Source of the DNA: Candidatus Rokuibacteriota bacterium
Lineage (GTDB): Bacteria; Methylomirabilota; Methylomirabilia; Rokubacteriales; JACOUJ01
Length of the DNA stretch: 5,274 bases
Direction of reading: 5' to 3'
NCBI GenBank assembly: GCA_016177865.1
Contig: JACOUJ010000344.1
Coordinates: 1 to 5,274, forward strand
Below the pieces are notes generated by a model, which saw nothing but the letters and a program-made list of their open reading frames with translations, did no database searches and was not told the DNA's origin. Below are positions 1 through 5,274 of this stretch, piece by piece; within the stretch, counting starts at the first letter, position 1; each line of letters begins with the position of its first letter. Made by a program: the position numbers and the translations under genes.

Positions 1-200
1 CGATCAAGCTCACGGATGGCCCGCTCGCAGGAGGAGATACGGTGCGGATCCATGGACACACCACCGATTTCACCCAGCCGGTGGACTCTCTGCAGATTGA
101 GCACCAGGTGGTTCAGCGGGCGGAGCGCGGGAGTGAGATTGCCATCAAGGTCAGGGAGCGAGTCAGGGACAAGGACAGCGTGTACCGGGTGATCGATTAA
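1..200 (+). CDS. Translation elongation factor-like small protein (EF-Tu domain 2-like), C-terminal part; 5' end outside window
   Basis: The frame is open from the left edge (first full codon at 3) to TAA at 198-200, giving 65 visible residues. They begin IKLTDGPLAGGDTVRIHGHT and continue with TDFTQPVDSLQIEHQ, then end in IAIKVRERVRDKDSVYRVID. This matches what I know of a family of stand-alone proteins of about 80-90 residues annotated as translation elongation factor-like, which resemble the beta-barrel domain 2 of EF-Tu/IF2 GTPases. The typical features are a GD-x-(I/V)-x-I-x-GHTTDFTQ stretch, an SxQIEHQ motif and a C-terminal IKV...D-x-VY-(K/R)-V. No GTPase motif is visible, and the family does not normally carry one. 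Only about 20 N-terminal residues should be missing. The exact cellular role is not established. The gene converges on rlmD with overlapping stop codons and no visible terminator. Family assignment is fairly sure; function is not. Confidence 0.82.
   Translation, partial: IKLTDGPLAGGDTVRIHGHTTDFTQPVDSLQIEHQVVQRAERGSEIAIKVRERVRDKDSVYRVID
197..200. other. Palindromic TTAA shared as stop codon by two convergent genes
   Basis: TAA at 198-200 ends the plus-strand elongation factor-like gene. On the minus strand, 199-197 also reads TAA and ends rlmD after ...RRN. The two coding regions overlap by four bases, leaving no room for an intergenic terminator. I see no GC-rich hairpin with a T-run around the junction. 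Confidence 0.93.
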
Positions 201-1567
201 TTCCGGCGAGTCAGGCGCGCCACGGCTTCGATATGCGGAGTGTGGGGGAACATGTCGAGGGGTTGGACGACTTCAAGCGCGTAGCCCCGCTCGATCAGAA
301 GCCCGACGTCCCGCGCAAGGGTTGACGGGTTACAGGAGACATAGACGATCCGCTGGGGGCCGAGGCTCCCGAGGGCCGGGATCGCCTTCGGATGAAGGCC
401 CGCGCGGGGAGGGTCGGCGACCACCACGTGAGCCCGGATGCCCTTGCGGTGGAGATCCGGCAACACATGGCGCACCTCACCCTGGAGGAAGCGGACGTTG
501 TCGATCCCGTTGGCGCGGGCGTTCTTGACCGCATCCTGAATGGCCTCCCCGCTCACCTCGATCCCATAGACCGCGCGAGATCGCTGGGCCAGGAGCAGGG
601 TGATCGCGCCCGTGCCCGAATAGAGGTCGAAGACGGTTTCGGGCCCCTTGAGGTCAGTGAATTCCAGGACGAGTTGGAAGAGGCATTCCGCCTGGCGCGT
701 GTTGGTCTGGAAGAAGGAGTTCGCGGAGATCTGAAATGTCAAGCCACCCACCACCTCTTGGATGGTCTCCCGACCCGCGAGGAGGTGCTCCTCCTGACCG
801 ACCGCCACGGCAGCCTTCTGCGCGTTGACGTTCTGGACCACACCAGCGATCTGAGGGAAGCGCTGGCGGAGACGCGTCGCCAACTCGTGGGCTTCAGGGA
901 AGGTGGCCGCCCCGGTAACGACATTCACCATCGCCTCTCCCTTTGTCTTTCCCTCTCTCAGCATGAGGAACCGGAGCAGCCCCTCGCCCGTCTCCTGGTC
1001 GTAGACGGAGAGCCCTCGCTCTCGGACGAAGGCGCGTACCTCGGCGAGGATCGCATTGAGGAGGTCAGACTGGAGGAGGCACCGCTCGATGTCGAGAATG
1101 GCGTCGTATCGTCCGGTCTCGTGAAGCCCCACGACAGCCTGGCCATCGGCGTCTCGCGCGATGGTGAACTCCATCTTGTTCCGGTAGCTGTAGAGTTCCG
1201 GGGTGCCAACGATCGGGCGGACCCGAGCCGGGTCAACTCCCCCAATGCGTTCCAGACAGTCGCGCACCTGCTTCTCCTTGAAGCGAAGCTGAGCCGCGTA
1301 AGCGAAATGCTGAAGGCGGCATCCCCCACAGCGGCCGAAATATGGGCACGGGGCCTCCACCCGATCGAGCGAGGGACGCTCCACGGCCTCGATCGTCGCT
1401 CGTCCGAAGTTGGGGCGGGCCTGGACGATCCGAGCCTGAACCCGATCGCCGGGAAGGCCGCCGTGGACGAAGATCACGTAGCCGTCGAGGCGGGCGACTC
1501 CCTCGCCACCGTAGGCCAGGTCCTCCACTTCGAGGGTTAAGATCTCTCCCTTGCGGTGTTTTGCCAT
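197..1567 (-). CDS. rlmD: 23S rRNA (uracil-5-)-methyltransferase RlmD (RumA family), Fe-S enzyme
   Basis: This cytoplasmic SAM-dependent enzyme makes 5-methyluridine in 23S rRNA (U1939 in E. coli numbering). Numbered from the ATG at 1567 (456 residues; the E. coli enzyme is about 430), an N-terminal TRAM RNA-binding domain covers about 5-65. A [4Fe-4S] cysteine set follows: C74, C80 and C83 in CPYFGRCGGC, plus C163. The catalytic domain carries ISANSFFQTN (282-291), SAM motif I DLYSGTGAI (314-322), DPPRAG (385-390), the nucleophile C412 in SCNPSTLARD, and the general base E447 in HIEAVARL. All key residues are present, so it should be active. RlmC, RlmCD and TrmA are close relatives; TRAM plus the intact Fe-S cluster favours RlmD, but target specificity is inferred. 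An in-frame ATG at 1585 would add MPREHP, but it lies only 3 bp past a strong -10 box and upstream of the expected transcript start, so I prefer 1567. The Shine-Dalgarno signal before 1567 is weak. Confidence 0.95.
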   Translation of the reverse strand: MAKHRKGEILTLEVEDLAYGGEGVARLDGYVIFVHGGLPGDRVQARIVQARPNFGRATIEAVERPSLDRVEAPCPYFGRCGGCRLQHFAYAAQLRFKEKQVRDCLERIGGVDPARVRPIVGTPELYSYRNKMEFTIARDADGQAVVGLHETGRYDAILDIERCLLQSDLLNAILAEVRAFVRERGLSVYDQETGEGLLRFLMLREGKTKGEAMVNVVTGAATFPEAHELATRLRQRFPQIAGVVQNVNAQKAAVAVGQEEHLLAGRETIQEVVGGLTFQISANSFFQTNTRQAECLFQLVLEFTDLKGPETVFDLYSGTGAITLLLAQRSRAVYGIEVSGEAIQDAVKNARANGIDNVRFLQGEVRHVLPDLHRKGIRAHVVVADPPRAGLHPKAIPALGSLGPQRIVYVSCNPSTLARDVGLLIERGYALEVVQPLDMFPHTPHIEAVARLTRRN

Positions 1568-1588
1568 GGGGTGTTCACGCGGCATTCC

Positions 1589-1617
1589 ACTATAAGCCTG
1601 ACGCGCGACTCCGTCAA
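1589..1617 (-). promoter_or_regulatory. Sigma70-type promoter driving rlmD
   Basis: Read on the minus strand, TTGACG (1617-1612) is followed by a 17-bp spacer and TATAGT (1594-1589). Each box matches the bacterial housekeeping consensus at 5 of 6 positions, at the ideal spacing. Transcription should start about 7 bases past the -10 box, near 1582, giving a leader of about 15 bases before the ATG at 1567. This placement argues against the upstream ATG at 1585, which would be at or before the transcript start. It is predicted from sequence only. Confidence 0.72.
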
Positions 1618-1653
1618 CCTCGCCGCCTCAGATGCGCTCTTCTCGGGCTCGTC

Positions 1654-1683
1654 TTGTCCGCGCGGGTAAGGGTATGGTACAGT
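1654..1683 (+). promoter_or_regulatory. Possible extended -10 promoter for the MFS-DciA-TPR operon
   Basis: TTGTCC (1654-1659) lies 18 bp upstream of TACAGT (1678-1683). The -10 hexamer is preceded by TG plus one base (1675-1677), the extended -10 arrangement. Each hexamer matches consensus at only 4 of 6 positions. A start near 1690 would give a leader of about 24 bases carrying AGGAGG at 1695-1700, which fits well with the gene start. It stands back to back with the rlmD promoter; the two -35 boxes are 36 bp apart (1618-1653), leaving space for a shared regulator, although I see no operator repeat. Confidence 0.45.
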
Positions 1684-1694
1684 GAATCTAACTT

Positions 1695-1700
1695 AGGAGG
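1695..1700 (+). promoter_or_regulatory. Shine-Dalgarno AGGAGG upstream of the MFS gene, with unusual spacing
   Basis: This is a perfect AGGAGG. The in-frame MFS start (ATG 1714) lies 13 bases beyond it, which is long. A different-frame ATG at 1703 lies only 2 bases beyond it and would open a 46-codon reading frame ending with TGA at 1841-1843. No other start codon is in frame between the Shine-Dalgarno and 1714. The next in-frame ATG, at 1741, has no ribosome-binding sequence. Confidence 0.7.
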
Positions 1701-1713
1701 TCATGTTTGCCGC

Positions 1714-3006
1714 ATGTCAGGCCCTCCCTTATCATCCGGCATGGCGTACTATTCCCTTGCTGTGCTTTTTACTGTCAACCTTTTCAATTTCATTGACCGC
1801 CAGATTATTTTCGGGGTCTTTCCGCTTGTCGGGAAGGACCTGAGCCTCTCGGACGCCCAGCTTGGGTCTTTGGGATCAGCCTTCGTCATCCTCTACATGC
1901 TTGCCTCCGTCCCACTGGGGATCCTCGGGGACCGCGCCCGTCGGAACCGGGTCATCGCCCTCGGGGTGGGGGTCTGGGGGGCCGCGACGTTCCTCTCCGG
2001 CCTCAGCCGCTCGTATGTCCAGCTCTTCATGTCGAGGACCCTGGTGGGGATCGGCGAGGCGGCGTACGGTCCTGTTGCGACGGCGATGGTGTCGGACTAT
2101 TTTCCCAAAGCCCGCCGGGCGTTCGTGAACGCGGTCTTCACAAGCGCAATTCCCCTAGGGGCGGCCCTCGGCGTCCTCCTGGGAGGGACTGTCGGGACCC
2201 ACTTCGGCTGGCGGAGCGCATTTTTTGTCGTGGGGTTGCCGAGCCTCTGCCTCGTTCCCTTGGCCTGGCGCCTACCGGAACCCCCGCGCGGCGCCTCGGA
2301 CCTGGCCCTCATGAGAGATGGCCCGTTGGCGGCCGGGCCGATCCCTAGGCCAGAGGGGTCGATCAGGAAGGAGATCCTGGGACTCTTCAGGATTCCGACC
2401 TTTGTGATGGTCTGTGTGGTGGGGATGCTGGTGGCCTTCGCGACCGGAGCCTTCGCCGCGTGGCTTCCGACCTATCTCCACCGAGTCAAGCGCCTCCCGC
2501 TGGTTCAGGCGGCGGCGTGGTACGGAGGGATTCAGGCTTTCAGCGGGGTCCTCGGTGTTGTCGTGGGGGGCCTGGTCGGTGATGCCTTGATGAAGCACAC
2601 CCGGGCCGGCCATCTTCTCACGATCGGTGGAGGGTTCCTCGTCTCGGCCCCGCTCGGTTTCCTTTTCCTCCTGCACAGCGATCCCCGCGTGTTTCTTACT
2701 GCCCTCTTCTTCGCGGTCTTCTTTCTTGTTCTCTACACCGGGACGGTGAATGCGGTGATCCACAATGTTGTGCATCCCAACCTCCGAGCCACGGCGATCT
2801 CGATCTTTGTCCTCCTGATTCACCTGGGTGGAGACGCCTTTTCCCCCGCGATCGTCGGGCTGATCTCAGGCCAGCGGAGCCTCCAGGCGGCGATGCTTCT
2901 TCTCCCGGTGATGGTCTTTTTTGCGGGTCTCCTGGCCCTCGCCGCCTCAGGGGTGGTCGTGGGAGACATGCGGCGCATCGAAGGACGCTTGGCGGAGGCG
3001 CGATGA
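1714..3006 (+). CDS. Major facilitator superfamily transporter, Spinster (Spns)-like
   Basis: This is a 430-residue inner-membrane protein of standard 12-helix MFS length. The Spinster-like pattern is clear. TM1 carries FNFIDRQIIFGV with D28-R29. TM2 to loop 2-3 holds the MFS motif A form GILGDRARRNR (69-79). TM4 holds SRTLVGIGEAAYGP with R108 and E115, followed by the SDYFP motif (127-131). The C-terminal half has NLRATAISIF (356-365) and IHLGGDAFSPAIVG (369-382). A hydrophilic loop at about 186-220 separates the two six-helix bundles. Charged residues equivalent to D28, R29, R108 and E115 are conserved in Spinster proteins and linked to proton-coupled transport. Eukaryotic members move sphingosine-1-phosphate or lysophospholipids; the substrate here cannot be read from sequence. 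The open frame extends far upstream (to 1342), but over rlmD and its promoter, so ATG 1714 after AGGAGG is the sensible start. The stop overlaps the next gene's ATG. Confidence 0.9.
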   Translation: MSGPPLSSGMAYYSLAVLFTVNLFNFIDRQIIFGVFPLVGKDLSLSDAQLGSLGSAFVILYMLASVPLGILGDRARRNRVIALGVGVWGAATFLSGLSRSYVQLFMSRTLVGIGEAAYGPVATAMVSDYFPKARRAFVNAVFTSAIPLGAALGVLLGGTVGTHFGWRSAFFVVGLPSLCLVPLAWRLPEPPRGASDLALMRDGPLAAGPIPRPEGSIRKEILGLFRIPTFVMVCVVGMLVAFATGAFAAWLPTYLHRVKRLPLVQAAAWYGGIQAFSGVLGVVVGGLVGDALMKHTRAGHLLTIGGGFLVSAPLGFLFLLHSDPRVFLTALFFAVFFLVLYTGTVNAVIHNVVHPNLRATAISIFVLLIHLGGDAFSPAIVGLISGQRSLQAAMLLLPVMVFFAGLLALAASGVVVGDMRRIEGRLAEAR

Positions 3007-3482
3007 AGGGCGGCGCGCCGCGACGAGTCTCGGACCTCCTCCGGTCGAGACCGGAGCTGGCCGAGCGATTGACGGAAGCCCGACTTCGGCAGCAGTGGCG
3101 CGAGTTGGTAGGCCCGGACGTGGCCCGCCAGGCTGAACCCCTTTTCTTCCGCGAAGGAAGCCTGACCGTTGGGGTGGCCTCCTCCCCGTGGCTTCACCAG
3201 CTCACGCTCCTCGCGGACCACCTGCGCGATTGTCTCAACCGCGCTCTGGGGCCCGGCGCGGTCCGCGAGCTTCGGTTTCAGATCCACGCGGTGGCTCTGC
3301 CGACGGCGGCATCCTCGGCGCATCGCCCTCCTCGGGAGCTGGGCCCGGAGGAATTCCGTGCGATTGATCAGGCCTTGGCTCCCATTCACGATCCTGCGCT
3401 CAGCGCTGTGTTGAGGCGCCTGATGATGAGGGCTCGGCGGGACCAGGCGGGGAGACCGGGGGAAGGAGCACTCACTCCATGA
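3003..3482 (+). CDS. DUF721 / DciA-like protein
   Basis: This is a 159-residue soluble basic protein. The first ~97 residues match the DUF721/DciA fold: an N-terminal helix (RVSDLLRSRPEL), then QQWRELVGPDVARQAEPLFF with W32 and G37, GSLTVGVASSPWLHQL with W63, and ALGPGAVRELRFQI. These are the family hallmarks (W-x-x-x-V-G, L-x-V-x-V-x-S-x-x-W, V-x-x-(I/L)-R-F) of the KH-like domain. In bacteria lacking DnaC/DnaI, DciA helps load the replicative helicase DnaB. A Pro/Ala-rich linker (100-111) leads to a predicted helical, Arg-rich tail (113-147). ATG overlaps the MFS stop as ATGA, and GGAGG lies at 2994-2998, 4 bases before the start, so translational coupling is likely. DUF721 proteins are diverse, and the neighbours (transporter, lipoproteins) are not replication genes. 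The family call is good; the helicase-loading role is inferred only. Confidence 0.82.
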   Translation: MKGGAPRRVSDLLRSRPELAERLTEARLRQQWRELVGPDVARQAEPLFFREGSLTVGVASSPWLHQLTLLADHLRDCLNRALGPGAVRELRFQIHAVALPTAASSAHRPPRELGPEEFRAIDQALAPIHDPALSAVLRRLMMRARRDQAGRPGEGALTP

Positions 3483-5230
3483 AGCGAACTTCTCAATTTG
3501 TCATTATGAGTCTCATCCTGGCGGCCTGTGCCGGAAAAGAGCTGCTTCGGCCAGTTCCCCCTCCCTCCGCCTCCTCAGTCGAGGTGGCCGCTCCCGAGGC
3601 TTCTGCCTCGACGGCGAAGGCGGCCGATTCCGAGGCATACCTCCATTACGCCATCTCCCAGTTGGCGGCCCACGCGGGGGGGCTTGATGAGGCGATCAGT
3701 GAGCTAAGAAAGGCCCTGGCCCTTGACCCCAACTCGCCAGCGCTCTGGGTACATCTCGCTCGGTGGCTCGCGAAGAAGGAGATCCACGCCGAAGCCGTCG
3801 AGGCGGCTCGGCACGCCGTCCAACTCGATCCGACTCGCACTGCCTCCCGCCTTGCCCTGGCCGAGATCTACCAAGCGCAGCGCCGGTTTGACGAGGCCGC
3901 CGCAGAGCTGGAGGCGGTGATTGCCCAGAGCCCCGCGGTCCTTGAACCTTATCTCACCCTGGCTCGCTACTACGTAGATCGAAAGGAGTTCGGCCGGGCC
4001 GAGGCCGTCCTCAGGCGCTTGCTCGCGGTCCAGCCGAGCTATGCCCCGGCCTATTTTTTCCTCGGACGCATCGCCGGGGAGCAGGAGCGGTGGGATGAGG
4101 CGATTTCGTTTTTGAAAAAGGCTGTGGAGCTCGACCAAGATCACGACGCGGCTTGGCTCTCCCTGGGGTACATCTACGAGACCCGGAAGATGGATGAAGA
4201 AGCCGTCAAGACCTACCGTGAGGCGATGGAGGCGAACCCGGACAACCTCGCGATCCTCGAACGGCTCGGGGACCTCCTGATCCGGATGGGACGTTTCCCG
4301 GACGCGCAGAAGGAGGTCGAGACCCTCGCGACCCATGTGGCCAACGACCCTCGGATGTGGCTCCGCCTCGGAGCCATTTACTACGAGCAGAAGGCATTCG
4401 ACAAAGCGATCGAAGCCTTCCGCCGAGTTGTGACCCTCGAACCCACGAACCTTCGAGCGCACTTTTATCTCTCCTCAGCCCTTTTTGATGGTGGCAAAGA
4501 AACTGAGGCCTTAGCCGAGCTTGAAGCGATCCTTCGCGCTGACCCCCGCTCAATTGACGCGCGCCTGCAATTGGCCTTCATCCACAGTAAGGCCAAGCGC
4601 CACGAGCAGGCGACCCGGGTCCTTCAGGAGGCTCTCGAGCTGGACCCGAAGCGTCCCGATCTCTTTCTTCACCTCGGGACGGCCTACTATCGCGCGGCCC
4701 AATATGACCAGGCGGTGAAGGTCTTTCTGGGAGGGCTCAATCTCGACGCCAACTCGAAGGACCTCCACTTCCAGCTAGGCGTCGCCTACGAGAAGCTCGG
4801 TCGATTTGACGACGCCGTGGCCCAATTTCGCCGCGTGATCGATCTGGACCCCAAGCACGCCGAAGCGTACAACTACGTCGGTTATATGTACGCGGAGAAG
4901 GGGGTCAATCTGAACGAGGCCGTCCAACTCATTGAAAAGGCCCTGGAGCTGGAGCCCAAGAACGGCTACTACGTTGACAGTCTGGGGTGGGCGTTCTACC
5001 AGCAGGGTCGCTATCCCGAGGCCCTTCGGGAGCTCAAGCGCGCCGTGGAACTTGCCAAGGATGATGCGGTGATCTTCGAGCACCTGGGCGATGTCTCTCT
5101 GAAAAACGGGCTCGAACGAGAGGCCTTTCGAGCCTATGAGAAATCCATCGAGTTGGACCCCAAGGGCGAAAGCGTCCGCCGAAAGCTTGACGAGCTTCAG
5201 AAGAAGCTGGGGGGATCCGGTCAACCGTGA
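3479..5230 (+). CDS. TPR-repeat lipoprotein (about 15 tetratricopeptide repeats)
   Basis: This is a 583-residue exported protein. Residues 1-17 (MKRTSQFVIMSLILAAC) form a lipoprotein signal peptide: basic n-region, hydrophobic core and LAAC lipobox with C17 as the lipidated residue. Ala at +2 would favour outer-membrane sorting in a proteobacterial-type Lol system. A Pro/Ser/Ala-rich tether (about 21-50) precedes a nearly unbroken superhelix of about fifteen 34-residue TPRs from about 51 to 562, then a Lys-rich helix (567-577). TPR arrays bind partner proteins; the role is probably scaffolding or assembly at the envelope, but no catalytic motif is visible and the partner is unknown. Repeats 13-15 match a conserved bacterial arrangement (YNYVGYMYAEKG, GYYVDSLGWAFYQQGRYPEAL, EHLGDV). 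The start overlaps the DciA-like stop as ATGA, with GGAAGGAG at 3461-3468 about 10 bases upstream. The stop overlaps the next lipoprotein start as GTGA. Confidence 0.92.
   Translation: MKRTSQFVIMSLILAACAGKELLRPVPPPSASSVEVAAPEASASTAKAADSEAYLHYAISQLAAHAGGLDEAISELRKALALDPNSPALWVHLARWLAKKEIHAEAVEAARHAVQLDPTRTASRLALAEIYQAQRRFDEAAAELEAVIAQSPAVLEPYLTLARYYVDRKEFGRAEAVLRRLLAVQPSYAPAYFFLGRIAGEQERWDEAISFLKKAVELDQDHDAAWLSLGYIYETRKMDEEAVKTYREAMEANPDNLAILERLGDLLIRMGRFPDAQKEVETLATHVANDPRMWLRLGAIYYEQKAFDKAIEAFRRVVTLEPTNLRAHFYLSSALFDGGKETEALAELEAILRADPRSIDARLQLAFIHSKAKRHEQATRVLQEALELDPKRPDLFLHLGTAYYRAAQYDQAVKVFLGGLNLDANSKDLHFQLGVAYEKLGRFDDAVAQFRRVIDLDPKHAEAYNYVGYMYAEKGVNLNEAVQLIEKALELEPKNGYYVDSLGWAFYQQGRYPEALRELKRAVELAKDDAVIFEHLGDVSLKNGLEREAFRAYEKSIELDPKGESVRRKLDELQKKLGGSGQP
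3629..5164 (+). repeat. Tandem TPR-coding array, about 15 units of ~102 bp
   Basis: Protein residues 51-562 divide into units of 34 residues, with minor departures in units 1, 2, 13 and 14. Units start near residues 51, 88, 121, 155, 189, 223, 257, 291, 325, 359, 393, 427, 461, 496 and 529. Most show the TPR pattern: a small residue and Tyr/Leu in helix A (LG-x-x-Y), Gly or a polar residue at the turn, Ala-(I/V/E) in helix B, and a closing LDP or similar (ALDPNS, QLDPTR, LEPTN, LDPKH). Unit 7 (257-290) ends ATHVAND and lacks the canonical LDP. The DNA units are diverged, so this is an old protein repeat rather than a recent DNA duplication. Confidence 0.85.
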
Positions 5231-5274
5231 GGCGAGGAGCCTGGCTCCTCGTCCTCTTAAGCCTCGCCGCCTGC
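5227..5274 (+). CDS. Second lipoprotein, N-terminal signal peptide only; 3' end outside window
   Basis: GTG at 5227-5229 overlaps the TPR gene's TGA (5228-5230) as GTGA and opens a frame reading MRRGAWLLVLLSLAAC up to the window edge. This is a textbook lipoprotein signal: Arg-Arg n-region, a hydrophobic core of about nine residues and an LAAC lipobox with Cys at position 16. It is too short for most gene callers at this edge. The ribosome-binding signal is weak (a G-run near 5209-5214), so translation is probably coupled to the TPR gene. A LolB-like or other outer-membrane lipoprotein would fit the position, but the mature domain is not visible, so I assign no function. Confidence 0.75.
   Translation, partial: MRRGAWLLVLLSLAAC
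5231..5253 (+). promoter_or_regulatory. Stem-loop just inside the second lipoprotein start
   Basis: The bases 5231-5240 (GGCGAGGAGC) can pair with 5244-5253 (GCTCCTCGTC) around a CTG loop, giving a 10-bp stem with one G-U pair. The core GAGGAGCC/GGCTCCTC is a perfect inverted repeat at 5234-5241 and 5243-5250. It begins two bases after the GTG start codon. No T-run follows, so it is not an ordinary intrinsic terminator. It could dampen initiation unless ribosomes finishing the TPR gene open it. The codons also have to encode the signal peptide, so the pairing may be coincidental. Confidence 0.4.

Noticed and set aside
392..1540. Long plus-strand open frame (382 codons) opposite rlmD
   Set aside because: rlmD on the other strand has every family motif. 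The plus-strand translation has no recognisable domain, and long antisense frames are common in GC-rich genes.
1619..1631. 13-bp match (CTCGCCGCCTCAG) between the divergent promoter region and the end of the MFS gene (2938-2950)
   Set aside because: It is a single short GC-rich coincidence, with one copy inside Leu-Ala-Ala-Ser codons and no further copies or symmetry to suggest an operator or attachment site.
1342..1713. 124-codon N-terminal extension of the MFS frame
   Set aside because: It runs antisense over the rlmD start and through both promoters, is Arg/Pro-rich with no MFS similarity, and the protein from 1714 already has normal MFS length.
2272..2823. Minus-strand frame of 183 codons within the MFS gene
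   Set aside because: It lies wholly opposite confident transmembrane-coding sequence and encodes a low-complexity charged product; it is a shadow frame.
3010..3021. 12-bp perfect palindrome (GCGGCGCGCCGC) near the DciA-like start
   Set aside because: It is pure G/C, falls in Gly/Ala/Pro/Arg codons and is expected by chance in GC-rich coding DNA. There is no loop or T-run to suggest a terminator.
3704..4462. Minus-strand frame of 252 codons within the TPR gene
   Set aside because: It mirrors the 34-residue TPR periodicity of the real gene and has no domain of its own.
3629..5164. Periodic ~102-bp repeats considered as a DNA-level repeat or CRISPR-like array
   Set aside because: The period is exactly 34 codons with diverged DNA and conserved TPR residues; it is explained by protein repeats.

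Overview
The window is about 5.3 kb of GC-rich (roughly 60%), tightly packed bacterial chromosome. It has four complete genes, two genes cut by the window edges, and almost no intergenic DNA. There is no tRNA, rRNA, CRISPR array, insertion sequence or phage signature. Content and base composition would fit an environmental Gram-negative-type (diderm) lineage such as Methylomirabilota/Rokubacteria or a deltaproteobacterial-type group. The diderm part rests on two lipoprotein signal peptides; the lineage is a low-confidence inference.

Layout. (1) Positions 1-200, plus strand: the C-terminal 65 residues of a small, stand-alone protein resembling EF-Tu domain 2. (2) Positions 197-1567, minus strand: rlmD, the Fe-S 23S rRNA m5U methyltransferase. 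It converges on gene 1, and a single TTAA supplies both stop codons. (3) Positions 1568-1713: a divergent promoter region. A near-consensus sigma70-type promoter (TTGACG, 17 bp, TATAGT) reads into rlmD, and a weaker extended -10 promoter followed by AGGAGG reads into the rightward genes. (4) Positions 1714-5274, plus strand: a four-gene unit in which every stop overlaps the next start by four bases (ATGA, ATGA, GTGA). Its genes are a Spinster-type MFS transporter, a short DUF721/DciA-like protein, a lipoprotein with about 15 TPR repeats, and the first 16 codons of a second lipoprotein that ends at its lipobox cysteine at the window edge.

How the parts relate. Genes 1 and 2 both concern the translation apparatus. 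The rightward unit looks envelope-oriented (a membrane transporter and two lipoproteins), with a replication-type DciA-like protein embedded in it. The 4-nt overlaps imply co-transcription and probably translational coupling, but not a shared pathway. I see no clearly new system here. The points most worth a second look are the mixed transporter/DciA/lipoprotein operon, the stable hairpin just inside the start of the second lipoprotein, and start sites that are clarified (rlmD) or made ambiguous (MFS gene) by the divergent promoter region.
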